Assembly: GCA_037013495.1 (NCBI GenBank)
Contig: CM072811.1
Location: 15,010,659-15,074,658, forward strand
From: Hippophae tibetana
Lineage: Eukaryota; Streptophyta; Magnoliopsida; Rosales; Elaeagnaceae
Reading direction: 5' to 3'
Length of the DNA: 64,000 nt
A program made the position numbers and the translations under genes. This document shows, piece after piece, positions 11,041 through 21,939 of the stretch. Under the pieces are notes generated by a model. That model was not told the origin of the DNA and made no database searches. It saw nothing but the letters and a program-made list of their open reading frames with translations. Positions within the stretch are counted from its first letter, which is position 1, and each line of letters begins with the position of its first letter.

Positions 11041-12072
11041 TATTTATTTTGTTTATTTTTAGTTTCCCATTCACCCTCAAAGATAGTGCTAAGGATTGGC
11101 TAATGACACTCTCACTAGGTTCCCTAATAACCATCGAAGGAGTCTACAATAAATGCATGGGAAGATACAATTCCCACCATCAAAACTTCAAATTTGGGGG
11201 CAAAAATTGTTACATTTCTCATATGGAAGGGGAACCATTCGATAAAACTTGGAATATGTTACATTGACTTATGCTTAGTGCCCACATCCCAATATCCCAA
11301 TATATATGCAAAATCAATTACTCTATGATGGATTTATACAATAGTGTGAATTCATAGTTGACAATGCTGTAGGTGGAGTTATGGGAGAAATAACAATTTT
11401 TGGGACTTACGATCTCTATAAGATGTTGGGTGCTAATTCTTAAGAAAATAGTATTAAAGTGAGAAGAGCTAGAGTTAATAAGATAGACTTTGAAACTGAA
11501 ATGTCTATGCAACTTGTAGAATTGACCACAAAAGTTACACTTATTGCCACTAAAGGCACTCCAAATAGAGAAAGCATGTAGAGTGTGTAGTAATTATGGG
11601 CATGATGGTAGCATATGACCTTATCAAAGAGAATCACTTACAGGTCTTGAACAAGTGAACGTAATAGAAGGTTATCAACCTAGATCTAGGAACGACTCTT
11701 ATGCAAACACTTATAATCAAAGGTGGAGAAATCATCCTAATTTCTCTTAGAGGGTAAATGATCTTACCTATGTCCCGAATCAAAACCAAATGCATGGTCT
11801 ATAGTACTACTAATAAATGCCACAAAATATTCCAAATAGATCGACCTTAGATGATAACCTGAATGCTTTCATTCAAGTTAAGAAATACAACTAGATTAAA
11901 AATAATCAAAGCATCTATTAAAAGAGTTGAAGTGCAAGTGAGGCAATTAGCTGAGCATGTGCAAAAGCTAGAAAGTGTAAAGTTTCCCAATCAAAATGAA
12001 CATGTGAAGGCTATTTCAACCCTTAAAAATGATGAGTTGCTAGACAATGAATTCCCTAAATTTTCTAAATAA
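11041..12072 (+). pseudogene. gag: Athila-type gag, copy C
   Basis: Starts abruptly in the capsid core: 11049-11267 reads FSFPFTLKDSAKDWLMTLSLGS, then MGRYNSHHQNF, then SHMEGEPFDKTW, the same order as copies A and D. After frameshifts, 11310-11470 gives the NQLLYDGF/VDNAVGGVMGE region, about 11480-11770 the QLVELTTKV segment with a damaged knuckle and the NQRWRNHPNFS tail, and 11863-12072 a coiled-coil-like stretch (RVEVQVRQLAEHVQKLE). The N-terminal third is absent, so the copy was joined here by recombination or insertion. Several stops make it non-functional. Confidence 0.75.
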
Positions 12073-12149
12073 TTACCTAATGATGTAGGGAATAGAAATA
12101 CTTCAGAAGGTACCTTCAAAGACCCTTGAAGCTATAATGTTAATATCAC

Positions 12150-12600
12150 CATTTGACAAAAAAGAGGTAAATTCTTGGTAAGATATAGCTAGTTGTAAAC
12201 ATTGAATTAATGCCATATTCTTTATACTTGTGGCTAAGAGTACGTGGGTGAGCTGAAACCCACAACCATGTCCCTACAATTGGTGGATAAATCTTTAATA
12301 TATCCAAAGGGCATGGTAAAGAATTTAATAGTATAGGTAGACAATCTTGTCATACCTATAGATTTTAGGTGTAAAAGGCCCTAGAATTGGACACCAAGCA
12401 CAATATACTTCTTGGTTGGCCTTTCATATCCTTTACCAAGACAAATATTAATGTCCATAATAAGAGTGTATCAATGATAGTCTTGGGAAAGACTATGCAT
12501 TTTCAAGAATATCCAGATACAAACTCAATGATGAGAGGGATATTGAGTGAAGTGAATTATGCAAATTGTAATCCCCCAAGTAGCATCTTTCTAAGATGTT
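12150..12600 (+). pseudogene. Athila-type aspartic protease remnant
   Basis: Follows gag copy C in the correct order. Across frames one can read a decayed GASINAI start (normally following the catalytic D-x-G), MPYSLYL, a TMSLQLVDKS and YPKGMVKN stretch near 12260-12330, and the C-terminal box in the frame 12387-12602: LDTKHNILLGWPFISFTKTNINV then VLGKTMHFQ. The LLGxPF box is the conserved C-terminal motif of retropepsins of the Athila/Tat group. The catalytic aspartate region is not intact. RT should come next but is missing; after 12600 the sequence passes directly to the non-coding 3' block of this family. Confidence 0.65.
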
Positions 12601-12870
12601 AAACTAGCACTTGATGGGAGCCAACCCATTGGTTTAGGTATTTTTATTTTTATTTCTTTTAATTTAGTTATTTTTTACTTTATTTGTATTCTTATTTTCT
12701 TTTGTTTTAGATTTGTAGTTTATTTTACTTTTAATTTTGTATTGTGAACAATGTTTATGTTATATAGAATTGTTAATTTCATAATTTTTTGGTAGTGTGT
12801 GATTCATGAGAAGTATATAGTGATTCTCTCTATGTGGTAGAAACTTAGTTAGATGATGGATTCAACACGT
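12601..12870 (+). other. Athila non-coding block downstream of gag/protease
   Basis: GTTAAACTAGCACTTGATGG and the following CAACCCATTGGTTTAGG match 48060-48105. The part at 12757-12870 (TTAATTTCATAATT then GATGGATTCAAC) resembles 48160-48260. It shows that in this element gag/protease is followed directly by untranslated sequence, with RT and integrase missing. Confidence 0.6.
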
Positions 12871-13248
12871 GGTTAGCATCAGTTGACACATAGAACCGAC
12901 GCTACGTCCTATGTGTAGCATCGATTGACACATAGGACCGACGGAACAAGTTACACATTGGTCCTATGTGTCAACCGATACTACACGTAGGATGCTACAC
13001 GTATGTTATATAGAATTGTTAATTTCATAATTTTTTGGTAGTGTGTGATTCATGAGAAGTATACAGTGATTCTCTCTATGTGGTAGAAACTTAGTTAGAT
13101 GATGGATTCAACACGTGGTTAGCATTAGTTGACACATAGAACCGATGCTACGTCCTATGTGTAGCATCAATTGACACATAGGACCGACGGAACAAGTTAT
13201 ACATTGGTCCTATGTGTCAACCGATGCTACACGTAGGAAGCTGCATTG
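12757..13248. repeat. 246-bp tandem duplication across an Athila/CACTA junction
   Basis: Units start at 12757 and 13003 with the same ATGTTATATAGAATTG word and contain both Athila sequence and the adjacent CACTA subterminal repeats (GTTGACACATAGAACCGA). The duplication therefore happened after the CACTA sequence had reached this position. Confidence 0.85.
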
Positions 13249-13508
13249 GTCCTATGTGTCAACCGTTGCTACACGTAGGACGCTGCATTGGTCCTATGTG
13301 TCAATCAATGCTACACATGGCTCGCATCAGTTGACACATAGAATCAATGGTACGTCCTACATGTAGCGTCAGTTGACACATATGACCGACGCTATTTTTA
13401 ATTTTTTAAGTTGGCCTTTCATTGTACTGGCTTAAAATTCATTATAAGTTGATTTTGTCCAAAGATTGACTTTAAATCCCTACTTAAAAGCTCCTTTTTG
13501 TAGTAGTG
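12871..13508 (-). mobile_element. CACTA end fragment, inverted orientation
   Basis: On the minus strand a CACTA terminus CACTACTACAAAAAGGAGC begins at 13508. It is followed (towards lower coordinates) by about 600 bp of short direct and inverted subterminal repeats built on a GTCCTATGTGTCAACCGA/TGCTACACGTAGGA theme. Such arrays bind the element's own TNPA-type protein. No transposase lies in this part: it is only an end, mirrored by the terminus at 13963. Confidence 0.8.
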
Positions 13509-14110
13509 AAAGTATGATAATTTTGTAAAAATAATATTTTTTTAAGCAGATCTAAACGTCCCTAATTAAACTAACAAATGAAAACAAATGTTTGAGAAAA
13601 TTTAAAAAATATAATTTCATAAGTAACTTGTTTTTTACCCCAACCTAGAATTTACATTGTCCTCAATGTTTAAAATGTAAATCAAAACAAAAGGGAAAAA
13701 GAATAGAAAATTTACCCAATTGTAGTAGCTTAATCAAATTGTGCTACTACAATTGGGTAAATTTTATTTTCTTTTTCCCTTTTGTTTTGATTTACATTTT
13801 AAACATTGAGGACAATGCAATTTCTAGGTTAGGGTAAAAAAAGGTTACTTATGAAATTATATTTTTTAAATTTTCTCAAACATTTGTTTGCATTTGTTAG
13901 TTCAATTAGGGACGTTTAGATCTGCTTAAAAAAATATTATTTTTACAAAATTATCATACTTTCACTACTACAAAAAGGAGCTTTTTAGTAATTATTTAAA
14001 GTCAATTTTTGGGCAAAATCAACTTATAATGAATTTTAAGTTGGTACGATGAAATGCCAACTTAAAAAATTAAAAATAACATTGATTCTATGTGTCAATT
14101 GATGGGAGCC
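13370..14110. repeat. Large palindrome joining two CACTA ends
   Basis: Arms of about 360 bp read as reverse complements around an axis at 13736, with a 13-nt loop (13730-13742) flanked by CAATTGTAGTAGC and GCTACTACAATTG. Each arm contains, from the centre outward, about 220 bp of Athila 3' sequence (ACATTGAGGACAATG block), the identical insertion junction, the CACTA terminus and the first subterminal repeats. The arms differ by scattered substitutions, so the structure is not recent. Confidence 0.9.
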
Positions 14111-14310
14111 ATGTATAGCATCGGTTGACACATAGGACCAATGTGTAACTCATACCTTTGGTCCTACGTGTCAATCGACGCTACATGTAGGATGTAGCAT
14201 CAGTTCTATGTGTCAACTGACGCTAACTACGTGTAGCGTCAATTGACACATAGAATGGACGCTATGTCCTACATGTAGCATCGGTCCTAGGTGTCAACCG
14301 ATGCTACCTT
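14070..14310. repeat. CACTA subterminal repeat array
   Basis: Alternating forward and reverse copies of a theme like GGTTGACACATAGGACC and CTACATGTAGGATG. The same words occur in the inverted end (12871-13400) and, in diverged form, at 63475-63760. Confidence 0.8.
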
Positions 14311-15106
14311 AGTTTTTTTTCCTTTTATCTCTTATCTCCTCCATTTTCAAAAAACATCGTGTTGTCCTCTTCCTTGCTACCATTAAACCAACAGCCCTTA
14401 TCCTACTCTTTCTCATTTTTTTTTGCCACCTCTAGCCACCAATTTCGAAGCCATTTAGTAGGTTGTTTTCCTCTCCAATTTCTCTTCTAGATTCATTATT
14501 TGGTTTAGCATAATACTCAAATTTTTTGTACTCAATTTCCTTCCATTTCTCACTTACCAAACACCTTTTTTTCTTAATTTCCTTTATTTTGTCACTTCAT
14601 TTACTCTTGTAAGTATTTATATGAATTATTTTACAATTATTATGCATATTTTTTTATTGTAATGTATATTATGTGTATAATTGTTTTGTGTTTTATAGGT
14701 TGTATATTTTTATTTAAGCTTAGAAGAGAAGAAGGTATTTAGGTTTTTGATATATATTAATTTATTTTAAACTTAAAATTTTAAAAACTTATTTACATGT
14801 ACATGAAATATATATATAATATAAAATATATGTTTATATATGTATAATGTATAATGGGTTTATTAATATTTATTATTATTATTTACTTGCATTTATATAT
14901 TTATAAATTATTATATATTATATATTGTTAATGTTATATATTTGTTAATGTTATTATGAGTTTATTAATTGTTTGATTTTTATGTATTTATTTTTATATG
15001 ATGTTTTGATAAATATTCTAATAATTAAGGAATTCATATATAATAATATCTTAAATATATTGGTTGGATACATATTTAATATGTTTAATGTCATTATTTG
15101 AAAATG
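14311..15106 (+). other. CACTA untranslated leader
   Basis: No reading frame. Starts with a C/T-rich stretch (14311-14600) that is closely related to 63775-64000. GTAAGTATTTAT near 14609 and a TTTTATAG acceptor near 14698 would fit a 5'-UTR intron; the remainder is A/T-rich with TATATA runs. Confidence 0.5.
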
Positions 15107-17000
15107 GACAGATATTGGATGTGAAAGTGTAGAATTGAGGAGGACTACATTTCTGGAGATAAAAGTTTCTTAGAATTTGGTCATAGAAATTGTAATAATG
15201 AAATTAGTATGATTTGATGCCTATGTGTTAAATGTAAAAATGAGAAATTTCATGATGTTGACGAGGTTAAGTGTCACCTTATCCGTAGTGTTATTCTTTT
15301 GAGTTATAAATGTTGGTATTATCATGGAGAAAAACTTGATAATACTCATAGGGAAGAGATAAATAAGAAAGTGACTGAATTATATACATCTTATCAGAAT
15401 GTATAGACAGAAAATATGTTTCATACTATTAGATGAACTACATGAGGATGATGATCCTAAAACCTTTAATTTTTTTTTAGAAAATGCTGAAAAAACCGTT
15501 GTATCAAGAATGCAAGAAATACACTAAAATGTCAAGATTGATACATTTGTACAATGTCAAAGCAAAAAATGGTTTTTCTGACAAGGGATTCGTATAATTA
15601 CTAAATATGCTAATAGATATGTTTCCTAAGGGTAATGAATTTCCATCTTCAATGTATGAAGTGAAGAAATATCTTGATCAATTTGGCATAGAATATCAAA
15701 AGATTCATGCTTGTCCAAATGATTGCATTCTTTATAGAAAAGAATATGAGACAACACCTAAGAAAGGTGTGCCTGCAAGGGTTATTTAGTACTTTCTTTC
15801 GATTCCTCGCTTTCAAAGGTTTTTCAAAAGTAAAGAGATGTCAAAGATGATGATTTGGATTTCAAATAATTGAATTGATGATGGGATGTTATCTCATCCT
15901 TGCGATTTTCAAAATTGGAAAGTAATTGATAATTTATCTCCTCAATTTGTATCTGATATGCACATTCTTCCTCTTGCTATTGTTGTTGATGGAATTAATC
16001 TACACAATTCCCTTAGTAGTATATATAGTTGTTGGCCAATAATTATGGTAACATAATACCTTCCTCCATGATTGCAAATGAAAATAAAATTCATGATGTT
16101 AACATTATTGATCTCAGAACCGAAACAAACTGGATTTGATATTGATGTATATTTACAGCCTCTGATAGAGGATTTAAAGAAAATGTGGAATGATGGTGTA
16201 AATGTTTACGATGCACATAAAGAAAAATACTTTAACTTGAGGGGGGTTATTCTATGAACAATTAATGATTTTCATGTCTATGGGCACTTATGAGGACATA
16301 CAACAAAAGGTTAAATGGGATGCCTTATTTGTAGGGATGAAATTTATGCAACTTATCTTGTTCATGGATGAAAGATGTCTTATAGAAGACATAGAAGATT
16401 TTTCCATCTAGACATAAGTTTAGATACCAAATGAAACCTTTTGATGGAGATGAAGATCATGATCTTGCACCAAGACCTTTGTAAGGTGTTAAAATATTAA
16501 GGCAATTGAATGGTATGACATTCAAATGATATGAAAGATTAAAAAAAGAATACTCACTGATGGAGGGAAATGAAAGAGGTCAACTAATAAAAGGGGTGAA
16601 AAGGAAAATGTTACTGAATTAATAGATCATGATTGTTGGAATAAAAAGCAATATTTTGGGAATTACCTTATTGGAAAGACCTACACATTTGTCACATCAT
16701 GATGTCATACATATTGAGAAAAATGTATATGAGAGCTTGATTGGTACATTACATAATATATCTAAAAAATGAAGGATGGAATTAAAGTAAGATTGGATTT
16801 AAAGAAACTAGGCATACGACCTAAATTGGCACCAAGGGTGGATAATGATAATAATTGAACATACTTGCCACCAGCATCATATAGAATGTCAACAAAAGAG
16901 AAGAATTTTTTTTTTTGTAAATGTTTGGTGGGTGTGAAAGTTCCTGATGATTACTCATCCATCTTAAGAAATTTTGTGTCTATCACCGATAAGAAAATTT
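15107..17000 (+). pseudogene. CACTA transposase, TNPD type (Transpos_assoc + Transposase_21)
   Basis: TNPD is the catalytic partner that cuts CACTA ends in the nucleus. A decayed Transpos_assoc domain is read at 15107-15350 (DRYWM start, CLCVKCKNEKFHDVDEVKCHL with its Cys pairs). Transposase_21 follows: 15607-15789 gives FPKGNEFPSSMYEVKKYLDQFGIEYQKIHACPNDCILYRKEYE split over one frame, and 16072-16257 gives MMLTLLISEPKQTGFDIDVYLQPLIEDL, then AHKEKYFNLRGVIL. Both are hallmark boxes of the family. Further pieces (CLICRDEIYATY near 16320; RPTHLSHHDVIHIEKNVYE near 16675-16735) continue in other frames. At least six stops or shifts are present, so this is a pseudogene. Confidence 0.85.
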
Positions 17001-17602
17001 ATGGATTGAAATCACATGACTGTCATATCTTAATGCAATAGTTATTACTAGTTTCTATTAGATCAATTCTTCCAAAACATGTTCGATTATCAATAACTTA
17101 TTTTTTGTTCCTTCTTCAATACAATATGCAAGAAATCTATATCAATTGGCGAGTTAAAATCTTTATAGAAAGATGTTGTGGAGAATTTATGCCTACTTGA
17201 AAAATATTTTCTTCCTTCTTCATTCGATATAATGATTCACTTATGTGGTCATTTAGTTCGGGAAGTTCAATTGTGTAGTCCTACTTACTTAAGGTGGATG
17301 TATCCTTTTGAGAGATACATGCAAGTTTTAAAGGATATGTAAATAATAGAAATTGTCCTGAAGAATGCATGGTGGAACCTTATATTACTGAAGAGGCCAT
17401 TGAGTTTTATTCTGAATACTTTAGTGGTTGTAGTGAAATTGGGAATCTTTTGCACAAGTTGTTCTTAGAACGTCAAATGATCCAAGTAGGTAACCCTATA
17501 CTCGGTGTAAGTAAGAAATTGTCTATTGATAACACTAGATGGGAAAAAGCACTCCAAATAATTTTCAAAAATAATAACGAGGCACAACAGTACATAGAGT
17601 AA
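17001..17602 (+). pseudogene. CACTA DUF4218-type domain
   Basis: Continues the transposase polypeptide. A SHDCHILM box at about 17007-17035, SIRSILPKHVRLSI, LEKYFLPSSFDIMIHL near 17200-17240 and YLRWMYPFERYMQVLKGYV near 17290-17340 lead into the open frame 17369-17602, VEPYITEEAIEFYSEYFSG. This succession is characteristic of DUF4218, which follows Transposase_21 in plant CACTA elements. The last open frame ends at TAG followed by an A/T-rich stretch with a TTACAG acceptor at about 17660-17665, so an intron probably lies at 17603-17665. Confidence 0.75.
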
Positions 17603-17869
17603 AAATAATTTTTATTTAACTATTAATGATACCTAATTGATATATATTTAATAAAATTACAGAATGCATTTAAATTTACTAAAGATTGATCATCATTATT
17701 AAAAAGAAGGAGAAGAAAAATGGTTATATGATAACATAAGCGAGAGCTTATTAATTGGTTTTGCAACCATGTAAGTGTTACATACAAGAATTCATGAGTA
17801 CTTCTCTATAATGTTTTAAAACTTAGTTTTAAACACATTTCATGTTTTTATATGCATAGATTCGAGTTG

Positions 17870-18512
17870 AACTCAACAAACCCAATCATAAATAATAGAA
17901 ACTTTAGAATGGCTTTCACCTGGTCCAAATTTCGATGTTAAATCTAGTTTCACAATTAATAGTTTGAGGTTTATGACTCAAGTAAGGGAAAAAGTTTGAG
18001 TAAATAAAAATAGTGGTGTGAAGATGGTTGTACAAACTAGGAAATTTTCAAGATCAAAATATGGTAATCCTATACTTTTTGATAGAACATATTATGGTAT
18101 AATTCAAGAAGTTTGGGAACTCGATTATGAGGTCTTCCATGAAACACTATTCTTGTGTGATTGGGTTGAAGATGTTATCAATGTTGGATATAAAATAGAT
18201 GATTTTATATTTACCCTTGTAAACTTATCCAAGATAACTCACACTGATGAACCATTCATGTTAGCATTTCATGCAAAACAAGTATTTTACGTTAGCAATC
18301 AAATTGACACAAGCTGGTCTATTCTGTTAACACCTCCACAAAAAGAGTTATACCATTATGATTCTTTAGAAGATGATGACATGCTTGATATATTATCCAA
18401 TATCATTCATTTCTCAAACAAATTACATAATGTATGTGATGATCTAGTTGATGACAATGATTCTTTGTCATGGACTCGAAGTGATTGTGAAGGAATATAT
18501 GTATATGATTAG
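17870..18512 (+). pseudogene. CACTA DUF4216-type domain
   Basis: The longest open frame of the element (18018-18512, 164 residues) reads RTYYGIIQEVWELDYEVF, LFLCDWVED, then DEPFMLAFHAKQVFYVSNQ and WSILLTPPQKELYHYD. These are the conserved boxes of DUF4216 at the C-terminus of CACTA transposases. The final part is acidic (LEDDDMLDIL, DDLVDDNDS). Upstream, 17870-18010 holds a related but frame-shifted stretch. The frame ends with a stop after YVYD; a TTGCAG acceptor at about 18617 suggests another intron. Confidence 0.75.
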
Positions 18513-18617
18513 TAACATAATTAAACATAATGTATGTTCTTTATTATTCTAATAACTCTTGTTTATATGTTTGGACATAAAATTTTCAATTAATTTATAT
18601 TTCATCATTGTTTGCAG

Positions 18618-18945
18618 ATATTTCAAGGATCCTAGGGTACTAAAGATAGTAGATCCAAATGATCCATTGGGAAATTTGAAAAGAAGGGGTTAGGATAATA
18701 TACCTAATGCTTCACTTAATCTAGATGATAAAGTACCTATTCAATTGAACGCAACTGGTAATCCATTAGGAGAAAATAGACAACAATTGAAATCGTCTAT
18801 TGGTAGAATTGTGAAGTCAAGTATACCAATCATTATAAATGTTAGGGGTGGAAGCCATTATGATGGTTATGTGGATGTTTTTAATATTCCAAAACAAATG
18901 CATCACATGGTCAGTAAGGAGAAGTACTATAAAATTGAAGAATAA
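18618..18945 (+). pseudogene. CACTA second-gene fragment (TNPA/plant-transposase-like N-terminal part)
   Basis: After the probable acceptor at 18617 a frame reads YFKDPRVLKIVDPNDPLGNLKRRG. The open frame 18745-18945 reads NPLGENRQQLKSSIGRIVKSSIPIIINVRG and HHMVSKEKYYKIEE. The pattern 'PxGxNRxxLxSxxGxxxR..IP' resembles the start of the plant transposase domain that follows TNPD in CACTA elements, whose product binds subterminal repeats. Only this N-terminal part is recognisable, and the assignment is tentative. Confidence 0.45.
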
Positions 18946-19419
18946 TTGAACTCCTTTAAGGCCTCAGTGTTAAGTAAGATTTCCACTTTAAAGTAATATC
19001 AATCATAACACATGTGAGGCATGGCACCATATTACAATCTGGGCATGTCCTATTGGCTAGGAATGTTCCATTGGCCAGGCATGCCACCATACATGCCACC
19101 CATGCCACATATGCAATCTCATGGTGCTCAACCTATATCCTCTAAAGGATTTAGTCATCCTATTGTTCCTCCATTTATGCTAGGAATGTAGATGCAATCA
19201 GGTAGTGGTTCAATATCTCTAATGCAATTTGTGCATTCTTACCATCCATCACATGATAAATGTTTTGATGAAAATGTCCTTCCAATAGCTACTCCACATA
19301 GGAGTCATCCAACATTTGATGAATCATTTGTGGTAAGATTTGAAGTTTATATAGATAATATATTATTTTTATTGTTTATTATATATTTTATTTATTATAT
19401 ATAAAGCTTAAATATTTTA
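18946..19419 (+). other. Met/Pro/His-rich repetitive stretch
   Basis: Between about 19020 and 19190 the word GGCATG(C)CACCAT and relatives (ATGCCACCATACATGCCACC) recur, giving a Met-Pro-Pro-like repeat in one frame. Open frame 19192-19404 continues to FDESFVVRFEV and ends in an A/T-rich stretch with a TTTACAG acceptor near 19415-19421. This is probably a low-complexity linker of the CACTA second gene. Confidence 0.4.
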
Positions 19420-19940
19420 CAGATAATGAAATGTTTGTTGAAACATCCATCATCTACAAATTATGTTGCTATTGGAACGGTACAACAATTAAGCAATGAT
19501 CAAAGATTCATAATCAATATTTGCCAAATTATTGCCAAATAGTAATTGATTAATCATTGCTCTATCATTGTCCACTACCTGTGCCTTCTGATGCTACCAC
19601 AGTCCAAGAAGTAGTTGAAAAATATGTGGCTTGGGTTTCTAATTATATATATATATATATTTATTTATTTTATATAGGGCATGTTATTTGCAACTTCAAG
19701 CTAATCACCTATCACATTTAGCAATGTTCTATGGTTCATCATTTGTTAATCAATATTAAGAAAAGAATGTTAGTATTAAAGTTAAGCAATTATATGATAG
19801 GACATTAACACTTAACAGAAATCAAAAGTTGATAATCCTTTGGCCACTAAATTTTGAACAAGGCCAAGATCATTGGATGTTAATAATCCTTGATCTATAT
19901 GGAAATTATGTTTGGTACTATGACTCAGCTTCCATAGAAT
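19420..19940 (+). pseudogene. Ulp1-like cysteine protease segment, cut by an Athila LTR
   Basis: Ulp1-like proteases (C48) occur as a 3' module of many plant CACTA and MULE elements and are related to SUMO proteases. Readable pieces are LSNDQRFIINI near 19483-19515 and, at about 19818-19940, NQKLIILWPLNFEQGQDHWMLIILDLYGNYVWYYDSAS in one frame. The HW pair and the later D of YYDS fit the catalytic His and Asp of the C48 family; the catalytic Cys would lie further on. The frame runs into TGAGTAAATACAC at 19941, where an Athila-type LTR begins, so the catalytic cysteine part is missing. Introns may explain gaps at 19620-19680. Confidence 0.6.
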
Positions 19941-21636
19941 TGAGTAAATACACAAAAAAGTAAATATAACATGATATATATGCATTTCGGTGTTGAAATA
20001 GATTTGTATTTGCATAATTTTATTATTATTATTTCCAATCTATTTTTTTTGGAATCAAGGGTATGTTTTGATTTTTTTTTTCATTTTTCTGGCTTCAAAG
20101 TTATTCAATTGATAAACACTTGAAGAGTTGTACCAAGAAGCACTGAATTGCAACCAAAGAAGAATAAAAGAGTAAGAACATATATAAGCCTTACATGTGT
20201 ATCAACCAAGATTGTAAGTGGGTGAAAGACAAAGAAAGTTGAAGAAAAGTAGCACAATGCATGCCATAATAGTGCTTTAACATGTCTCGTAGTGTGGGAG
20301 TTTTGGATTGTGAAAGAAATGCACACCATATTAATGTAGGCCATCATGGTGGAAAAGTGTGTTGCAGTACCTGACCATACTATCCACTTCTCTCACCTTT
20401 TTGCAAAAAAACTTTCACCTGTATAAAGAACACCTCGGCCCTTTAGAAAAATATCCCATTGCATTTAGCTTTTCTAGTTTCTTAGTTTCTTAGTTTTATA
20501 TTTTTTGTTTAAGTTGTTCTCTAAATTTGAGAGTTGAACAAAGTTTTAGTTTATGTTCATGTTATAAACATTATAGATTAGGTTAACACAATAATTAGCA
20601 GTAATAAGGAGTTTTTTCAAATAACAAATTGGTGTAGCAGTCATGTGTTCAAAATACAGTTGAAGAATTAACTTTTATTTTACTTTATTTATAGATTTAA
20701 TATAATGTATCTTTTTGAATGTTATTTTTAATTTATTAAATCTAAACATGTTGAGCTAATTGCGCTATGGGATTTTAGTTATATTGATATGCTTGTGTAA
20801 ATTATTTAGGTGAACATTTTTAACAATTATTAAACATATTATTTTATATTTAATAATTTTATTAAGTTTATTACCTAAAAATATATTGACGACATATTTT
20901 TCGTAATTGATTTAAGATATGAAAATTGGGTTTTAGATAAATGAATTAAGATCTAATTTAGAATTATAATCTATTTCCAAAATTTTATTATTGAAAAATA
21001 TCTTACGAGCATATTTTTCATAATAAATTTCTAACACTAAAGTTAAATTTCAGATACATTGATCAAAGTACTAATTTAGATAGCTTGAATAGAAACTTAA
21101 CTTGTTAGACCTGACCAAAGGTGGCAAGTCAAATGGTTTGTTAATTTATTAGAACATAAGCATAATTTAATTAAAATTATTTGATAGGCCCATCCAAAAG
21201 TGTCAACTAATTTTAATTAGTATTAAATAGTAGACTTGACAGAACATGCTACTCAAATATACAAGAAAGAAAAAATAAGTTTGGGTTTATATTTCATTAA
21301 CCCAATTAATTCTTCCAAATATAATCAACTGCTGAATATCCCATTAATTCTCCATTAATCAATGAATTGAATATATGCATGTTCTTTGTGCGAACTAATC
21401 TATCATTTATCTTTTATTATTTTAAGTTACTAGTTTAAAATCTTTTCAAACTCCAACTTTATGATAGAATATATAGGTCTATTTCCATTTTTTAGAATTT
21501 TGTTGAATTATTTAAAAACCATCGTAGTTCATCTTTGATTGACCTTTGAAGTATATTTATTGCTTTCTATGAAGTAATTCGTACATTTGCGAGTTATTTA
21601 TAAATTTCATAAAATTGACTATGAAGTTTTTGTGCA
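19941..21636 (+). repeat. Degenerate Athila 5' LTR (element D)
   Basis: TGAGTAAATACACAAAAAAG aligns with the TGAGTGCTCAAAAAGCAC start of the young LTRs. GGAATCAAGGGTATG, the GTTGTTCTC/GAGTTGAACAAAG block near 20513-20540, ATATATTGACGACATATTTTTCG at about 20881, the ACCTGACCAAAGGTGGCAAGT word near 21110 and the ATTCGTACATTTGCGAGT end near 21578 follow in the same order as in 44672-46606. It ends in GTGCA before TCAAGTTTTTGGC. It has diverged far more than the other copies, so it is older. Confidence 0.75.
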
Positions 21637-21645
21637 TCAAGTTTT

Positions 21646-21663
21646 TGGCACCATTACGTGGGA
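21646..21663 (+). other. Primer-binding site, Asp tRNA type (element D)
   Basis: TGGCACCATTACGTGGGA matches the intact site TGGCGCCGTTGCCGGGGA at 13 of 18 positions and sits at the same distance from the LTR end. Confidence 0.7.
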
Positions 21664-21939
21664 GGAATTACATTTTTAAATTTTTATTATAAAAAATATT
21701 TAAAAAAATTGTGTTGTAAATATTCATGTTTTTATTTATTTTTTTATAAAAGAATCTATCTCATTTATTATTATTTTTGTTTTAAAAATAAAAAATAAAA
21801 ATTTTCAAAAATTTTAAAACTAAATTATTATTTATTAGTTGTTTTAAAAAAATTAAAAAAAATTAAAATTTCAAAAATGTAAAAATGAAATTATCATTTA
21901 TTTATACCTTACATTAATAACATTAATAAATCCTAAGAA
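21664..21939. other. A/T-rich leader of element D
   Basis: Low-complexity A/T with no reading frame. It corresponds to the start of the leader after the PBS; the conserved leader block seen at 6455 and 47545 is absent here. Confidence 0.45.

Larger units (their letters stand above)
4460..13962 (+). mobile_element. Athila-type Ty3/gypsy complex, 5' part only
   Basis: Starts with a 1.8-kb LTR, a degenerate Asp-tRNA-type primer site and a leader that recurs in the complete element at 44672-51829. Three separate gag copies and one protease fragment follow. No RT, integrase or 3' LTR was found before the CACTA terminus at 13963. More than one gag copy in a row means it is not one simple element: later insertions, unequal exchange or recombination between related copies have stacked pieces. 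The candidate 5-bp target site before the LTR is GTCAC, but the partner copy was not found. Confidence 0.7.
13963..19940 (+). mobile_element. CACTA (En/Spm) element, 5' terminus plus coding region, 3' end missing
   Basis: The terminus CACTACTACAAAAAGGAGC opens the element, followed by subterminal repeats (14070-14310), an untranslated intron-like leader, a TNPD-type transposase with its associated domains, a second reading region and a Ulp1-like protease segment. This is the standard order of plant CACTA elements. An Athila LTR cuts the element at 19941 and no right terminus was found in the window. All coding parts have stops or frameshifts, so it cannot move itself. Confidence 0.85.

Noticed and set aside
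13370-14110. Palindrome interpreted as a CRISPR, origin or rRNA spacer structure
   Set aside because: The arms are explained by CACTA termini and Athila sequence. The window has only plant nuclear transposons.
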